A stretch of 64,000 nt of DNA from Laetiporus sulphureus 93-53 (Eukaryota > Basidiomycota > Agaricomycetes > Polyporales > Laetiporaceae). Positions 10,786 through 23,261 of this stretch are shown here, in pieces. Each line of letters opens with the position of its first letter. The first letter of the stretch is position 1. The DNA lies in the NCBI RefSeq assembly GCF_001632365.1, contig NW_024468548.1:134446-198445 (forward strand). The letters run 5' to 3'. Under the pieces are notes generated by a model. The model was not told where the DNA came from. It saw nothing but the letters and a program-made list of their open reading frames with translations, and ran no database searches. The translations under genes and the position numbers were made by a program.

Positions 10786-11227
10786 TGCCCCCTCACGCGA
10801 GAATACATAGATATTTCATATCACACCCCCTCAGTGCCCCGTCCCTCCTTTTACTACACATGACATCTGCACTCCCAGTTCCTTTGTGTTGCCCTCCTGG
10901 TGAGTGCCCTGTCCATCTTATATAGCACCTGGACTGCAGAGCACTCCACCACCTGTATAGTGCCTTTATGGTCCAGGCACTGCCTCATTTGTGTGTGCAC
11001 CTGGGCATCAGCGCCACCCCCACTTGTGTGTGTGCCTGGGCATCAGCGCTGCACTTCCTTTTGTATAGCACCTGTGCCAGGTCACTTCCATCCTGTGATT
11101 CTGCTGCCAATGCAGCCCAGCTCACATCACCGACCATATCGAGTGGTTCACCCCCTCAAGCTGAGTGGCACCGCCTTGATACTGTGCCCATGTAGCTGCC
11201 CTTACATGGGCCAATCGGAGTTGTTTG

Positions 11228-11497
11228 TCTAGGAAATCCTGATGCGGCAAGGGTGTTAGTCAGCCAGCACCTTCCCATTTCATGGCTGCAAGGGAGTGAG
11301 AGGCTGGTGAGGCCACAAACGACTGGGGCCTATGGTACTACAGGTGCATACTTATATGTCTTTTTCACCCTTCTGTACCTGTCTGCTCCATTTCCAGGTA
11401 CCGCCTGCAATGCGTTTCAGCCACCGCTTGGTGCTCGTCCCTCCTGACGCATTGAGTGCATCCTACCGAAAGTGTCATTGGTCGGCCACTTCCAACA
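11228..11497. repeat. 270-bp direct repeat, copy 2
   Basis: Partner of the repeat at 10516–10785 in the same orientation, starting TCTAGGAAATCCTGA and ending GGCCACTTCCAACA. Same length as copy 1. Most differences are C/T or G/A, as expected for old, possibly methylated repeats. Confidence 0.85.
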
Positions 11498-12160
11498 ATT
11501 ACTGTCCTTGTTGCATAAATTGTGGTCCCTGTTTTTGATACTCTCATATGTACCGGTATGGCCCTGTGATGCATCTGCAACCATGATTATACTATGAGGG
11601 AATATGTAGGCCACATAGTGCTCTATAGCACATTATAGCTGCTTATAGTATATTTAAGTTCCAGATGTGTCGCTGGCATTGGAGTTTCATCGATGTTTTT
11701 TTTTATTACATGTTTGTGGAATAAATTCTCATTTGTGTATGGAAGAAAGTGTTTGAGTTGACAAATGTTTTCTATGAAGGATGACATTTGCCTGACCCCC
11801 ATGATGGTCCAATTACCCGTACTATTAGTAAAACAATCATGTCCACCTCGTCCTGATGTAACAATCCAGTTGCCACCCATCCGAGAAATATATAGAGCTG
11901 CCAAGAGTAGATACTAGCCCACTGCTTTGATCATAAACAGTATGACTTCACCAATTGCAAAGTTGCCAATGCAAGAGTTGCGAGTATCACAGTATCTGCC
12001 CATAGCCATGTGCTGCTTCAATTACAACAGAACAGAAAAGAAACTTCTAGCTGAAACAATGCAGAGAATCAAGTTGAGGCTCAAAGATAAGCCCTCCAAG
12101 TTCTAAGCATAATCACAGATAGCTCAGTTATAGGGCTCTGGAATAGGGGGTGTTGTTCCT
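11498..12160. other. no gene recognised
   Basis: The longest open stretch is on the minus strand (11904–11623) with no domain or convincing splice structure. It contains the steps TTTTTTTTTATTACA and many TATA-like steps. Nothing else is supported. Confidence 0.5.
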
Positions 12161-12168
12161 ATTGCAAA

Positions 12169-12710
12169 TAGTAATGTCCAAGGCTGGGCTTTCAAGCCTG
12201 AGCTGGGCCAAGCTGAGCCCGGCTGAGCCACCAAAAGCTGAGCCCAAGCCCTCTCAGAGCCTGTATGCGGGCCCAGCTTCCAATTGGGGAAAGCCCGCAC
12301 CTGGGGCTCTGAGCCCGGGCTTTCAGCCACAGCAATGTAGACACTTCTCCGTGAGGTAAGAGTCACGTGACATTAAAAAAAGGGTCTTCAAGGTGGGTTT
12401 TGGTCGCTCACGGTCCCCTCATTGGTACCCAGTGTGTGCTCATGAGACAACCCTCATGCTGCCTGATGGTGGGATGATCTGGCATGATTTGAAGATCATT
12501 TCATGCAAATTATTTATGTATCTACCCTCAGAATTGAACTACAAACATCAGGAGAGTTGTTGCAACAAGTCTGGGGCTTAGGTCAGGCTGAGCCTGAGCT
12601 GAACCCGAGCTCTGGCAGAGGGCCCGGCTTGCGATTCTGGCGAGCCTGAGCCCACTGAAGCTGAGCCCAAGCCTGGGCTTTCAGGCCGAGCTGGGCCCTG
12701 GACATCACTA
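12169..12710. mobile_element. hAT-like MITE, 542 bp
   Basis: The ends are inverted: TAGTAATGTCCA at the left and TGGACATCACTA at the right (one mismatch in 12). They are flanked by the direct 8-bp duplication ATTGCAAA at 12161–12168 and 12711–12718. An 8-bp target duplication with TAG/CTA ends is the hallmark of hAT transposons. The subterminal parts are packed with GAGCCC/GGGCT-type short motifs in both orientations, plausible transposase-binding repeats. No transposase frame is present, so the element is non-autonomous. Confidence 0.85.
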
Positions 12711-12718
12711 ATTGCAAA

Positions 12719-12860
12719 TCAGAGGACCTTTCCATTAGTGACTTCAGTGATTATGTGTCCAAACATCATGATGTCCTTCCCATGATAGTGGCAAGAAGGT
12801 ACAAAAGCCTTTCATTGGGTTGCGGGATGGGGGACCATTGATGTACCCCATCTGCTGCTT
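12719..12860 (-). pseudogene. possible protein-kinase C-lobe remnant
   Basis: Minus-strand reading gives a piece with one internal stop, ending in GKDIMMFGHIITEVTNGKVL. It resembles the SDVYxFGxxxxEVxTGKxP stretch after the activation loop of protein kinases. Only about 45 residues are readable, bounded on one side by the hAT-like MITE. No catalytic loop was found upstream. The assignment is weak. Confidence 0.25.
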
Positions 12861-13737
12861 GGAATGATGTTTGCCTAGATAATTTCTTCCCATGAACTCA
12901 CAGAAGATGGTGTAAGCAACACTTTTGCACTGCTTCCCATCACATCTGCTATACCCACTAACTGCACTCATGGATATCTACAAATCTATGAAAGAGACAA
13001 CCTTATGTAGGTAAGGTTGTCTATACTCCATCTACACCGTGACTGTAAAGCTTGATTCAAAGTTTGAGTGGATCCAATAGGTTTGACTATGCATTCAAGC
13101 TGCCCATTGTAAGCTCACAACTTGAAATATTATCTGTCGCTGTCTCTTGACCAATTCATAATGATAAGCGGTATTTAATTCATGATGGATGAATCAGAAA
13201 TTAGATGACTCTGTCTGAAAATCACACAAATGACCATCCATATTTCAGGGAGTAGACAGTCATGCAACATTTTATCTATTCAACATGTTGCTGCCTGCTT
13301 CTTATTGCAATTAGATCCAGATACATGCGTATTCCATCACGCTTTCTTCCAATTTCGCTGTGAGTGCGAAAAGCACAGCAGTTGACGCCCACGTACTAAC
13401 GATCATACTCATATACCCGTGAACCCATGTTCTCAAAGGATCAGTAAATATTCTCTGTCGGCATTCCTCGTAATGGAGAGAGATACTTGGAAACCTATGC
13501 CAGTGTTTCGCATGTTAAACCTTCGGAGTGCTTTCTGCACTTTACCGTAAGAGTAGCTGGTCAGACATAAAGGACCCGGAACTTGAAAGTTGGTCCTCTC
13601 AGCTCCGTGTATTTTTGCAGCCCCCAGGTGACATGGCTCTTGCTTCAAGTTCCTCCCTAGGCCACATCAAGAAAACTCAAATATTGCTTTTTAGCCCCCT
13701 TTAGAGCTTTTTTCGGTACAAAAAAGGTATTAAGCCC
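12861..13737. other. no gene recognised
   Basis: AT-rich sequence with short open stretches in all frames and no recognisable domain or splice pattern. Confidence 0.5.
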
Positions 13738-13951
13738 GAAAAGCATGGGGATCTCCTGGTTCTGCGCTTATTTTATCCTTTTTCTTGGAAAAGTCACACA
13801 GAAAGCGCCGGAAAGGTCACGAGATATTCTGTATAAAGACATTGCCGACTTCGGCTGCTTCTGATGCAGCTGGCGGATCAATGCCTTTTCACCATCCTTT
13901 CCGCTCCTTTTCGAGAAAAAGGTGCAATTTCAGGAGATCCTCATGCTTTTT
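13738..13951. repeat. imperfect inverted repeat
   Basis: GAAAAGCATGGGGATCTCCTG at 13738–13758 faces CAGGAGATCCTCATGCTTTTT at 13931–13951, which is its near reverse complement. Weaker similarity extends outwards on both sides (AAAAAAGGTATTAA against the complement of TTAATCCTCAAAAAAGG). The centre is a roughly 170-base unique loop. Likely an old foldback element; no target duplication could be assigned. Confidence 0.55.
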
Positions 13952-14019
13952 GGACATTTTCTCTCCTTAATCCTCAAAAAAGGTGACAAAGCGAGGAAAA
14001 AGGTAAAGTTGGAGTTTTC

Positions 14020-16155
14020 CTGATGCATGCGCTTATATATGGACTTCATCCACCTTCTGAGGTATGCATTCCAATCAATTTCAAGAAAGTTCGTTCCATC
14101 CAACAACATCGTGACAGGCATTATGCTGGCGGGAGTCTGTTCCATGCCCATTGTATAAGTCACGGTCAGATTACATCGTCACGAGCCTAGAAGAGTACCG
14201 CGTCGACGGACAGCAAGGAATTCTCCTGTCCGCCACAATGGAAGGAAGAGTTGGCGGACTAGGGACCGTTACATACACATTACTGGGGAGGACATTCGCC
14301 AGAAGATGTCGGTCAGAATCAGCGTAAGGGTTCAATAATCCATCGAATTTTACGTGCTGGACTAGTGGCTGATCTCGATTAGTGGCCAGGTTATGCTTTC
14401 AAGTCCAAGCAGGTTATCATCAGGGATTCGTCAAAAAATAATAATCCCATTTTGATCAGCAAGCTGGCGAGAATTATCGGATTCGAAGTCAAATGCTACA
14501 TCGATGTCAGTGTTTTTTTACCACTCGTCATGTATGCGGCTTTCAACTTCAGTAACTCTACCAGGTACATCGGGCTATCGACGGCGTCGACGCTAACTGG
14601 CTACTATACCCTAAGGGTGGCATTAAGTTCGAGCATATCATTCTCACGAAGATCATACGGGTCGCTAAAGGAAGTTTCCAACCGATTTTAGACGTGGTAA
14701 GATATTACTGAGGCGACCGGTGTGCAGACACCTCTCGGGATAGTTTATTTGCTCATTCGTGCTGGACAGCGCCACAGAGGGCCGGGAAACATGAAGCTGT
14801 GCAATTCTTCGCATACTTGACGTGCAACTTCTGTGTCTGAGTGTTGTGGTCCTCCGTGTCATTGGCCGGCGGGCTTGCATCCGATACAGAAGGTGTTATG
14901 ACCAATATGACTGGCCTTCTTTTTGTACTCGAGCGCATTTCGCATTCGCTTTCTATGCCTCACGATTTCTCGATACTAATGCATGTCACTGTACTACTCA
15001 CTGTATATTTTGTGACCGCCATCGTTGATAATCAGTTCCTCCTTTGCTGTACTACACCACATTGTCCCCGGTGATGAAGGGGGTTTGTACGGGGTTTCTG
15101 ATCAATATGCATCCAATCCGGACATCGAACTACTAGTGGTCGGAGTCGATCGGGATCCAATCTTCGTGATGCGCGGACAAGAACCCACAACCGCCGTCGG
15201 TCTACATATAGATCCTCGAGGGAAAGGCGAGACTCAGAAGACCTTAAGTCCTTGAGATCAGATCTGCTGACAGCATTGACGACCATACAGATGCGAACGC
15301 ACGACATCCGCATGCCTTGCCGAATGATACTGTACACGAGGTGTAATATAATTGGAATGGCGCCTTTGAGAGGCCGCGATATATTGTGACGGTAACCCGA
15401 TGGCCATTTCCGTAGTCCTTCTCGACGTAAGCGACGATGGGTCGTTTCCAAACAAGAGGGACCATTGCATCTGCAGTATAGCGAGTCAGAGAGATAAGCA
15501 CATTGGTGCGAATCGTAGTAGGAATACGCAACACATTGTAAGAATTGATGAGGTGCTATTCCAGGGACCAGACGTTCCCATACCCAGGGCATGACGGCAG
15601 TTAAGCGTACGTCACGCAGGGAGCATTATGTACGACGGAAAAACAAGTCTCACGGACGCACAGGTTACCAGAAGCCAGACAGATTTTTTGACGGTACTTT
15701 GAGATTGTAATGCGTGTTCGTTACACATCCATTGACGGATATGCCGTCAGCCCTTTACAACGCCAACGATATCTTGCGCCTATAAAAGGGAAGTATTAGA
15801 TAATCAAAGAACCATGTGCACTGCAGGCGTCGTGTCTGACGATCCATGGACGACACAGGAAGAGCGTTACCATATAGCTGTCGGCAGGCCTCGCGAAGCG
15901 CCAGCGTGTAGGTGCCTACGCGGCCGAAGTGTGCATTTGCTTCTGGTATTTAGCTTTACTTAACTGTAATTAACTGCCTTTACAGTTGCTTTATTAGAGA
16001 TGTTTCAAAGTCATACTGTTGAATGCATTTTGCAAATATTCGCAATGGGAATAAATGCCTTCAAGGCATGGGTCACCTCAATTCGCAGTACGCTGCAGTT
16101 GCCTTCACCAGTCCATCCCCAAATTTCTCTTTCAGCCTTCGAATGAACTTATATC
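14020..16155. other. no gene recognised
   Basis: The longest open frame (minus strand 15592–15032) overlaps other equally long frames and gives no recognisable domain. Hydrophobic stretches near 14940–15060 on the plus strand could belong to a decayed membrane protein. A TATAAAAG box near 15782 has no clear gene just downstream. The segment before 16156 includes the promoter of the hydrolase gene. Confidence 0.4.
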
Positions 16156-17544
16156 ATGAGTAATAACGTCATTCTGATGCCTCCGGACGTGGATGTCCAG
16201 CAGATACCGACCATTTTCGATCCTACCACTTGCGTGCGGAAAGGATTATGCCCTGTTACACAGATCAGGAAGCAAGGAGAGGATCCTCTACAGAGCCACT
16301 CGCTATACTTCGAGCAGCATGGGACGGGTTCAGAGAAGATTCTCTTCATCATGGGGTAAGAGTCGTGCGAGTCCTCCCGGATCGACAGACCACATCGGCT
16401 CACAAACGCGAGTACACAGCCTGAATAGCACCTCTTTCTCATGGTTTCCTCAAGTTGATTATTTTGGACGTGAACCGGGCTATTCAATTCTCGTGTTCGA
16501 TAATAGAGGAGTGGGCAATAGTGGAGTTCCGAAAGGACCATATTCGTGAGCCCATAGTTTAATCGCGCGTTAATTGTGCGGTTGTGTTATGGTCGTAATA
16601 AAACAGGACGAGCTCAATGGCAGAAGATGTCATTGTTCTGCTCGACTATGTAGGATGGACCGCAAAGCATGACCTTCACGTCGTCGGCATCTCTCTCGGA
16701 GGAATGATTGCCTTAGGTGAGGATACCACACTTATACACCGAGCAAGCTATTCACTTCTAATATTCGTAGAGCTGGCATCCAGAATACCGGACCGGGTTG
16801 TATCGCTAACCCTTGCTGTGACACGGGCGAAGCGGTCCCCATGGACGGCTCTGCCTTCCGTGAGTATCGCTGGTTTTGTTCGCAGCGCTACCTAATATTG
16901 ACATAGATTAGGTGAAAGGTATGACAACGCTTGCAAGGTGTGCCATCATTGTGGACAGCACTGTATGTACTAATACCCAAATCGTGATGGATGTCCAGGT
17001 TGCTAGCTATAACAGATCCCGAAGCGAAGATACCGCTAGTCCTTGACATGGTGTTCCCCCAATCATGGCTGAATGCACCAGCAGAAGGCGATCCAGAGGA
17101 TCGGACAAATCGCGAGGTGCAGACAATGGCAAGTTATCCCTCACGAATCATGTCCTCTGCCTGCTTACCCTGAACTCTGGTCAGGAATATCGCAGGCGCT
17201 TCGAAGTGACACGTCCACAAAACCCCATTGGAGCGCTCTCGCAGATGGTTGCTGGCCTGACGCACAGCGTGTCACCCGAGCGGCTCAGCAAGATATCTGC
17301 TTCAGTTCCGAAGGTGCTCATTGTGACCGGGGACGATGACCATCTCGTCGATCCCAGCAATAGTAGATACATGAAGGAGCATATGCCTGAGGCCGAGTTG
17401 GTCGAGTGGGAAGGCGTCGGACATGCTCTGCAGGTGCAGTGCAAGGATAGATTTAACCAGCTTCTGGAGAGGATTATACGAGAGGGAAGAGAGAGGCTGG
17501 CGAAGGTGTCTCCAGAAGTGACGAGTGCGACTCCTGCTAGCTGA
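16156..17544 (+). CDS. alpha/beta-hydrolase fold protein
   Basis: Seven exons read by eye: 16156–16355, 16420–16545, 16607–16716, 16771–16859, 16912–16937, 16999–17116 and 17185–17544. They join into an uninterrupted frame of 342 residues. The order of motifs fits an alpha/beta hydrolase. An early oxyanion-loop region precedes FDNRGVGNSG (the strand 4 turn), then the nucleophile elbow GISLGG with the serine. The acid region is VTGDDDHLVDPSN and the catalytic histidine is in GVGHAL near the end. Such proteins are esterases, lipases or thioesterases; the substrate cannot be told. Introns are 51–69 bases with GT–AG ends. No signal peptide is evident, so it is probably cytosolic. Confidence 0.9.
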
Positions 17545-17751
17545 ATGTTTCATGGAATTACATAGAGTTCTGGGATGAGGACAATTTATGATGTATGTTG
17601 GGACGCCCCGTAGATTGGCTTCGATATTGCACCGATGCACACCGCGTGCATGACTGAAAATGTTCCAGTTCTCATTCAATAAATCTCATCAAAAAGCTTT
17701 TAGCTTTCCCACCTGCGGCTCGGATATGCGAACGGCAATGCACTGTGCGAC

Positions 17752-18015
17752 TCATTGCTCCCTCACCACTTTCAGCAGCTCCCGCTTGACCTCCGGCTTC
17801 ACGCCTTTAAACGTCGCCCTTGTGAGCTCTGGTTCAATACGAATGTTTGATGGGTAGCTATCGCCTGCCGCGGCCTGCCTCTCCAACAGAATCTGGATGA
17901 GAGTTGGCTGCTTGACGTCGGAGCGCATGGGTTCAGGGACAGTCCGGACGGCTTGTTTGGGCGGAAGTGAGCTTCGAGGTATCACTCTAACTAGGCGGGA
18001 AAATGTAGGCCGCAT
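17752..18015 (-). CDS. small basic protein, putative mitochondrial
   Basis: An 87-residue frame starting at the ATG at 18015. The first 30 residues (MRPTFSRLVRVIPRSSLPPK) are rich in Arg and Ser and free of acidic residues, as in a mitochondrial targeting sequence. The rest (SYPSNIRIEPELTRATFKGV, then KPEVKRELLKVVREQ) is a compact basic domain. It may be a mitochondrial ribosomal or assembly factor, but no family was recognised. A longer start at 18168 would leave only about 30 bases to the divergent helicase ATG, so the inner start is preferred. The 180-base gap would serve as a shared promoter. Confidence 0.5.
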   Translation of the reverse strand: MRPTFSRLVRVIPRSSLPPKQAVRTVPEPMRSDVKQPTLIQILLERQAAAGDSYPSNIRIEPELTRATFKGVKPEVKRELLKVVREQ

Positions 18016-18197
18016 TCTGAGCGAACTTTCAGCGTCAGTGGAAGTGTGCAGCCGAGACGCGCTCTGAAAAGCTGAAGGACCTATCAGCGTGACATGTGAC
18101 ACTTTTACAAGGCGCGTCCGTAGGCGTCTGTCCGTCACGCTTACTGTCACGCTTCGATCTCTAGACATTGAACAAGCTCTGGCTTCCATGTCATACA

Positions 18198-21100
18198 ATG
18201 GTACGCAAAGATGCCGACAGTACAAATACCAGCACTACCAAGAAACGGAAAACGCAATCGGCTGCGGCAGGCAGCGCCGTTGCGGGCGAAGGAGCGACGA
18301 GCGAACCTGTACTTAAGAAACCCCGTGCAACTAGGGCAGCCAAAGGGAAGGCGAAGGCTGCACCGCTGGAGACGTCGCATTGGCCGGACTACTTTGACTC
18401 TGTTCGTAAGCCCTCGTATATGCGCCTGGCAGGACACTTACCTGTTTACTGAACATCGCACAGCTGTTTAAAGTGGGTAAAGGAGACAGAAAGAAGATCA
18501 ATCTGCACGATGACACTCGTTCTTCCCACTCATGTCATATAGATATTCAAGGTGCGCATACATAAGGTGCTCCTGATACGCTTGCTTACGTATTCGGTGT
18601 GAAAGGCTTTGAACACCGTTCTTGCATTTTGCTCTTCGCGGAAGAACTTTGCGATAACATTCCCGGTAGTGCGCCAGTCCGTAGAGGCGCTACTCAAGCA
18701 GTAGGTGGCTTCGCCCACACTACTGTGATCTAACGCTCAACTTCTCTCAGGCCGCTAGACCTGGCCAAGGTCGCCGAATTGAAGTGAGCACAGCCCTCTT
18801 CCGCTTTCGGCCGTTCCATGAATGCAGCATCCTATACAGAGCACTTTTACCGGATGTAATCAGATTCGCATACATCCCGAGGGCAGAATTACGCATACAT
18901 AGTGACTCGCAACGTCGTGATCGTTCCCCTGATTACTCTGCCTTCGATGTCCATACGGCGTCTGGCTCGTCGGTTTATCAAGAGTCAGATGAAGATGAGC
19001 ACGTCCTCGTCCTCGACTTCGTCCAGAATTCTCGGGGAAAGAAAAGTACAAACCCTGGGTTCGTCTCATGTAAATCACTGCGATTGTCTCACGTTCTGAT
19101 GCGTACATCCCGTCCCAGATTCATTTATGCACTCCCACCAGCGTTGACACCAGAAGCCACGAAGAAGGTGGTTAACAAGCGCAACGAACGCTTCATCCAA
19201 GCAGTTAATGAGTAATCATCAAACATGCATTTCACCGATAGAACATGATGAACCTGATGTACCTCCCAGGCTTTTGGAGGCCATTTCGAAGCACGAAGAT
19301 CCGGTGGCGCTGCTACAGGAAGCAGCCCGCGATCATATCCCCGTCGATCCATCTTCCAGGGCAAATACCGCACAATTACAATTGAAGGCGGGACCGAGAA
19401 CTGTTCCGGAACCCGCGGATCGCCCAACCATCGATTCAATCATTGAAGAAATTCAGAAACAGGAGTGGTACCAGGAACAGATCGCCCATAGGAGGACCGT
19501 GGAAGCTAGGGATGGGATTGTCGGTAAACTGGAACGCTTGCCGCCGTCACGGACATCGTCTGACTCATTCATTAGCCGATCTGGAGCCACCACTTTCAGA
19601 AACGGTCTTTGAAGCATTGCAGAGCTCACGAAAGATCGCCTCTTTGTATACTCACCAGGTGGCCGCAATAACGGCGCTCTCTCGAGGCCGCAATGTGATT
19701 GTGTCGACTAGCACTGCGTCTGGCAAAAGTGTAATCTACCAAGTATTTGTTTAAGGATCTCTGGGCAAGATGTTCTCATTAAGAATCCTTTATCAGGTTC
19801 CTGTATTGAGATATCTTGAGGAGGACCCTAGCTCCACTGCCATGTTCATATACCCTACAAAGGTTAGTGGCGTTTCAGCGACAACCTCATAGCGCAATAC
19901 TCAGTGTCTTGCAGGCTCTAGCACAGGACCAGAAGCTAGCTCTGGAGCAACTTCTGTACTCATGTCCTGGGCTGGGACATGTCAAAGTATGTATCATGTC
20001 ATGCTGTTCAATTCGACATGTGATTGACCATATACGCAGGTATTCACTTACGATGGTGATACCCCACAAGAACAACGCGCTGGTATGTCATCACCGAACA
20101 TATCTTTGATGGCGAGATGCTATTTTTTTGTTCCAGGCATTCGCGAGTTGGCTTCAGTGATTTTCACTAATTTCGTATGTTCTCAAATGATAGTAAACGC
20201 GACTTGTTCTTATATATTCTGTGAAACAGGATATGATGCATGCGTCAATTTTGCCGCATGAAGACCTGTGGCGACGGTTTGTGCTCCTCCCGGGGTAGAT
20301 AAATGCGTATCCCTTGACATCCGTTGTATAGGTTCTTGAAGAACTTGAAGATAGTAGCGGTAGACGAATTACATTATTATTCCGATGTCTTCGGAAGGCG
20401 AGTCTATCTGTACCAACGCATGACGTCGAACTGACGATGAGCAGTCATGTTGCACAGGTCATGAGACGCTTTCGTAGAGTCTGCGCTGCTGTTGGCAGTG
20501 CGAATCTTGAACATATTTTTGGGGCTACCGTTCCTAACTCATCATGTATGATCTAGATCGCAGATGTCGTTTCGTGTCCTGCAGTGCAACTATCAGCCAT
20601 CCGAAGCAACATATGGAGAACATTTTCGGCATTGAGGTCGGTCAAACGTCACCATCGCATTACTTGTGTTAATTTGCAACAGGATGTGGAAGAGATCACA
20701 GAGGACGGGGCGCCTTCTGGACGAAAGGACTACCTCGTGTGGAATCCCCCGCTCATAGATCCTATGGACGAGAGTTTAGGCAGACGTGGCTCCATGTCGG
20801 AGGCGACGAGATTGATGCGTTTTCTAATGGCAAGGGGCGTTCGTGTGATCCTCTTCTGCAAGGTCCGTCCTGCTTTAGATGTGCGCGCCAGCCTTGTATC
20901 TGATGACCGTATCAGATCCGGAAGTCTTGTGAGCTGGTAGGTCTTGTCAGATAACGCAGAGTTCCTGCCTCATAGAGGATTTTAGGCAATGAAGATGCTG
21001 AGAGCGGAACTCACTGCTGACGGTCGTCATGATATCTTGCGAAGGGTGATGGCGTATCGAGGAGGTGTGTAGTCGTGACTTGCTGTACGGATCCTTCTTT

Positions 21101-23199
21101 AAACCTTTCTTCAGGTTATTCGCAGCAAGTGAGTTTTGGTCTATGCTGGTAGCGTCCCTCCTAGTTAACATGCTCTTTGCAGGATCGTCGCAGGATCGAG
21201 AGGGAAGCTTTCTCTGGAAATCTGTTGGGCATCGTAGCAACCAATGCCCTAGAGCTTGGCGTGGACATCGGTGTACTCGATGCCGTAATCATGTTGGGTT
21301 TTCCCATTGGTGGAATCGCCAGCTTCGTAAGCAGTACCTGCGAATTTTTCCATGGATCCGGCCTGACGCGTCACAGCGTCAACAAGCCGGTAGAGCTGGA
21401 AGACGTGCGCGAGATGCGCTCGCGGTCTTTGTAGCCGATTCCTTCCCAATTGACCAGCACTACGTAAACAATCCAGACGAACTATTCGACAAGCTGACGA
21501 ACGACCTTGTCCTTGACCTCGAGAGTAAGGTCCTATTGGAGGCCCATCTTCAATGCGCCGCGCACGAGATGCCTTTGATGCTTGACGATGAACAGTACTT
21601 CGGACCAACGATGAAGGAGCTCTGTGAGACGCGTCTTGTCAAAGATAAGGAAGGGTGGTGAGTATTCGTGGTTCTTAATTCCGAATATTAGTCGGTCAAG
21701 TATTGTGTGTTTTCTCTAATCATTGCACATTGCAGGTATCACACGCATTCCAAGTTCCTTCCCTTCCCAGCTAAACATATCAGCCTTCGAGGAGGCGAAG
21801 AAGAGAAATACAGTGTAGTGGACGTCACGAAAGTTGAAAAGCCTGGAGGTTCCGCTTACATATTGGAAGAAATAGAGCTGTCCAGAGCGCTTTTTGAGAT
21901 CTATGAAGGAGCTATTGTGGGTTCTAGAGATGTTTTTATGAGATCCTTTCGCTCATCCTGGACCAGTTTATACATCAGGGTTTGACATTCATCGTAAGTA
22001 CAACGTCATAGCATAGAACTGATGCTGACGAACATTTCAGGTGAAAGAAGTTAGTCATGACTCGAAGATAGCCAAGCTCATTCGGTCCGACGTCAATTGG
22101 ATCACTGAACCAAGGTCAGTTTTGTGCATGAGAGCCTTCGTAATACTTTGTCTATAAGGAGCTCAGAGATTTTACGAACGTGGACGCGGCTCAAACTTAT
22201 CGCATTCGAGAGATACGAAGATCGCCCTTTTATGCTTACTACGGACGTCAGTCAATCGAACTGTTCCTCCTTTCACGAAATATTGACATAGCTTCTTCTC
22301 CACAGGCGTTGAATTGAAGACTGTTGTTTTTGGTACGTTGGTCTGTTTGACGTGCAAATATGAATGAACAGTAATTCTTGTCATCAAGGCTATTTTAAAG
22401 TCAGGTATGAATGTTGTTTGTACGCCTCTTTGTGCTTTGACGAATGAGGTTTTCAGAAACAAAGCCATCATCGATGCCGTTGATCTCGACACTCCACCGT
22501 GGGAACGCCAGAGCACAGGACTATGGATGGACGTTCCCAAATCTACTCTTGAGCTTATGCGGGATTCCGGCATCAACCCAGCGGAGGCGATTCATGCTGC
22601 TGAACATGCGTTCTTGAACCGGTTCGCTCTAGCAAATGACCTAAAGACCGAATGTAAAGTCGCCGAAAAGGAATATAAGGTTGCAACCTCTCAAAGGAAA
22701 CGCCCAGCGCGGTATGGACCGACCCATCTACAAAGCATCCCACTCTGACCACTGCTCTAGTCTCATATTCTATGAACCGACAGGCAAGAACGGTGGCATT
22801 GCTACGACCGCTTTCGACCACGGTAGGCCATAAGAATTCGTTGACATACACAGCAAGTGCTGATAATTTGCTAGTCTCGGACATATTGCATGATGCTCTT
22901 CGAACTGTCGAAGCATGCGAATGCGAGGAAGGGTGCGCACGGTGTAAGTCAATGACAGTCTTGAGCAACATCATCGGCTATAACCATGACGTGTAGGTAT
23001 CGATAGTCCGTCGTGCAATGAAGGCAACCTGGTATCCTCAAAGACGGGCGCTTTGCTCGTCCTCAAGGCCATCCTTGGAAGGCCCATCGATGTCGACCTC
23101 ATCCCAGAATACCCTCCAGAGGTCAACGCGTCCCACAACACCGTCGTCGAGGCAACCGCAGTGCGGGCTGTAGAAGGCGTAGAGGTCGAGAAGGCTTGA
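18198..23199 (+). CDS. hrq1: Hrq1/RecQ4-like DNA helicase
   Basis: A long gene in many short exons, starting at ATG 18198 (MVRKDADS) with a basic, nuclear-type N-terminus, then HWPDYFDSV and LFKV. Helicase motifs follow in order: [12 protein letters not shown], motif [10 protein letters not shown] (near 19720), an FIYPTKALAQDQ segment split by an intron, the DEAH-box equivalent [10 protein letters not shown] (near 20360), [19 protein letters not shown] (near 21250) and [14 protein letters not shown] (motif VI, near 21390). The C-terminal half carries the [10 protein letters not shown] plus SPSC cysteines of the MZB/DUF1998 region typical of Hrq1. Hrq1 is a 3'-5' helicase of the RecQ4 subfamily acting in crosslink repair and telomere maintenance. 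It ends at TGA 23197–23199, 62 bases from the convergent kinase-like gene. Individual exon borders were not all resolved. Confidence 0.92.
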
Positions 23200-23261
23200 G
23201 GCACTGGGCGAGCTAACCCTGCCTTGATGCTGCCTATCGAACAGCGATCAAATTACGCGGG

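Noticed and set aside
15032..15592. 186-codon open frame on the minus strand
   Set aside because: Overlaps two other frames of similar length, has no domain or splice pattern, and an Arg/Cys/His-rich composition expected of random GC-rich sequence.
18016..18168. Longer N-terminus for the small gene at 17752–18015
   Set aside because: It would place the start about 30 bases from the divergent helicase start and put extra sequence before a good mitochondrial-type presequence.
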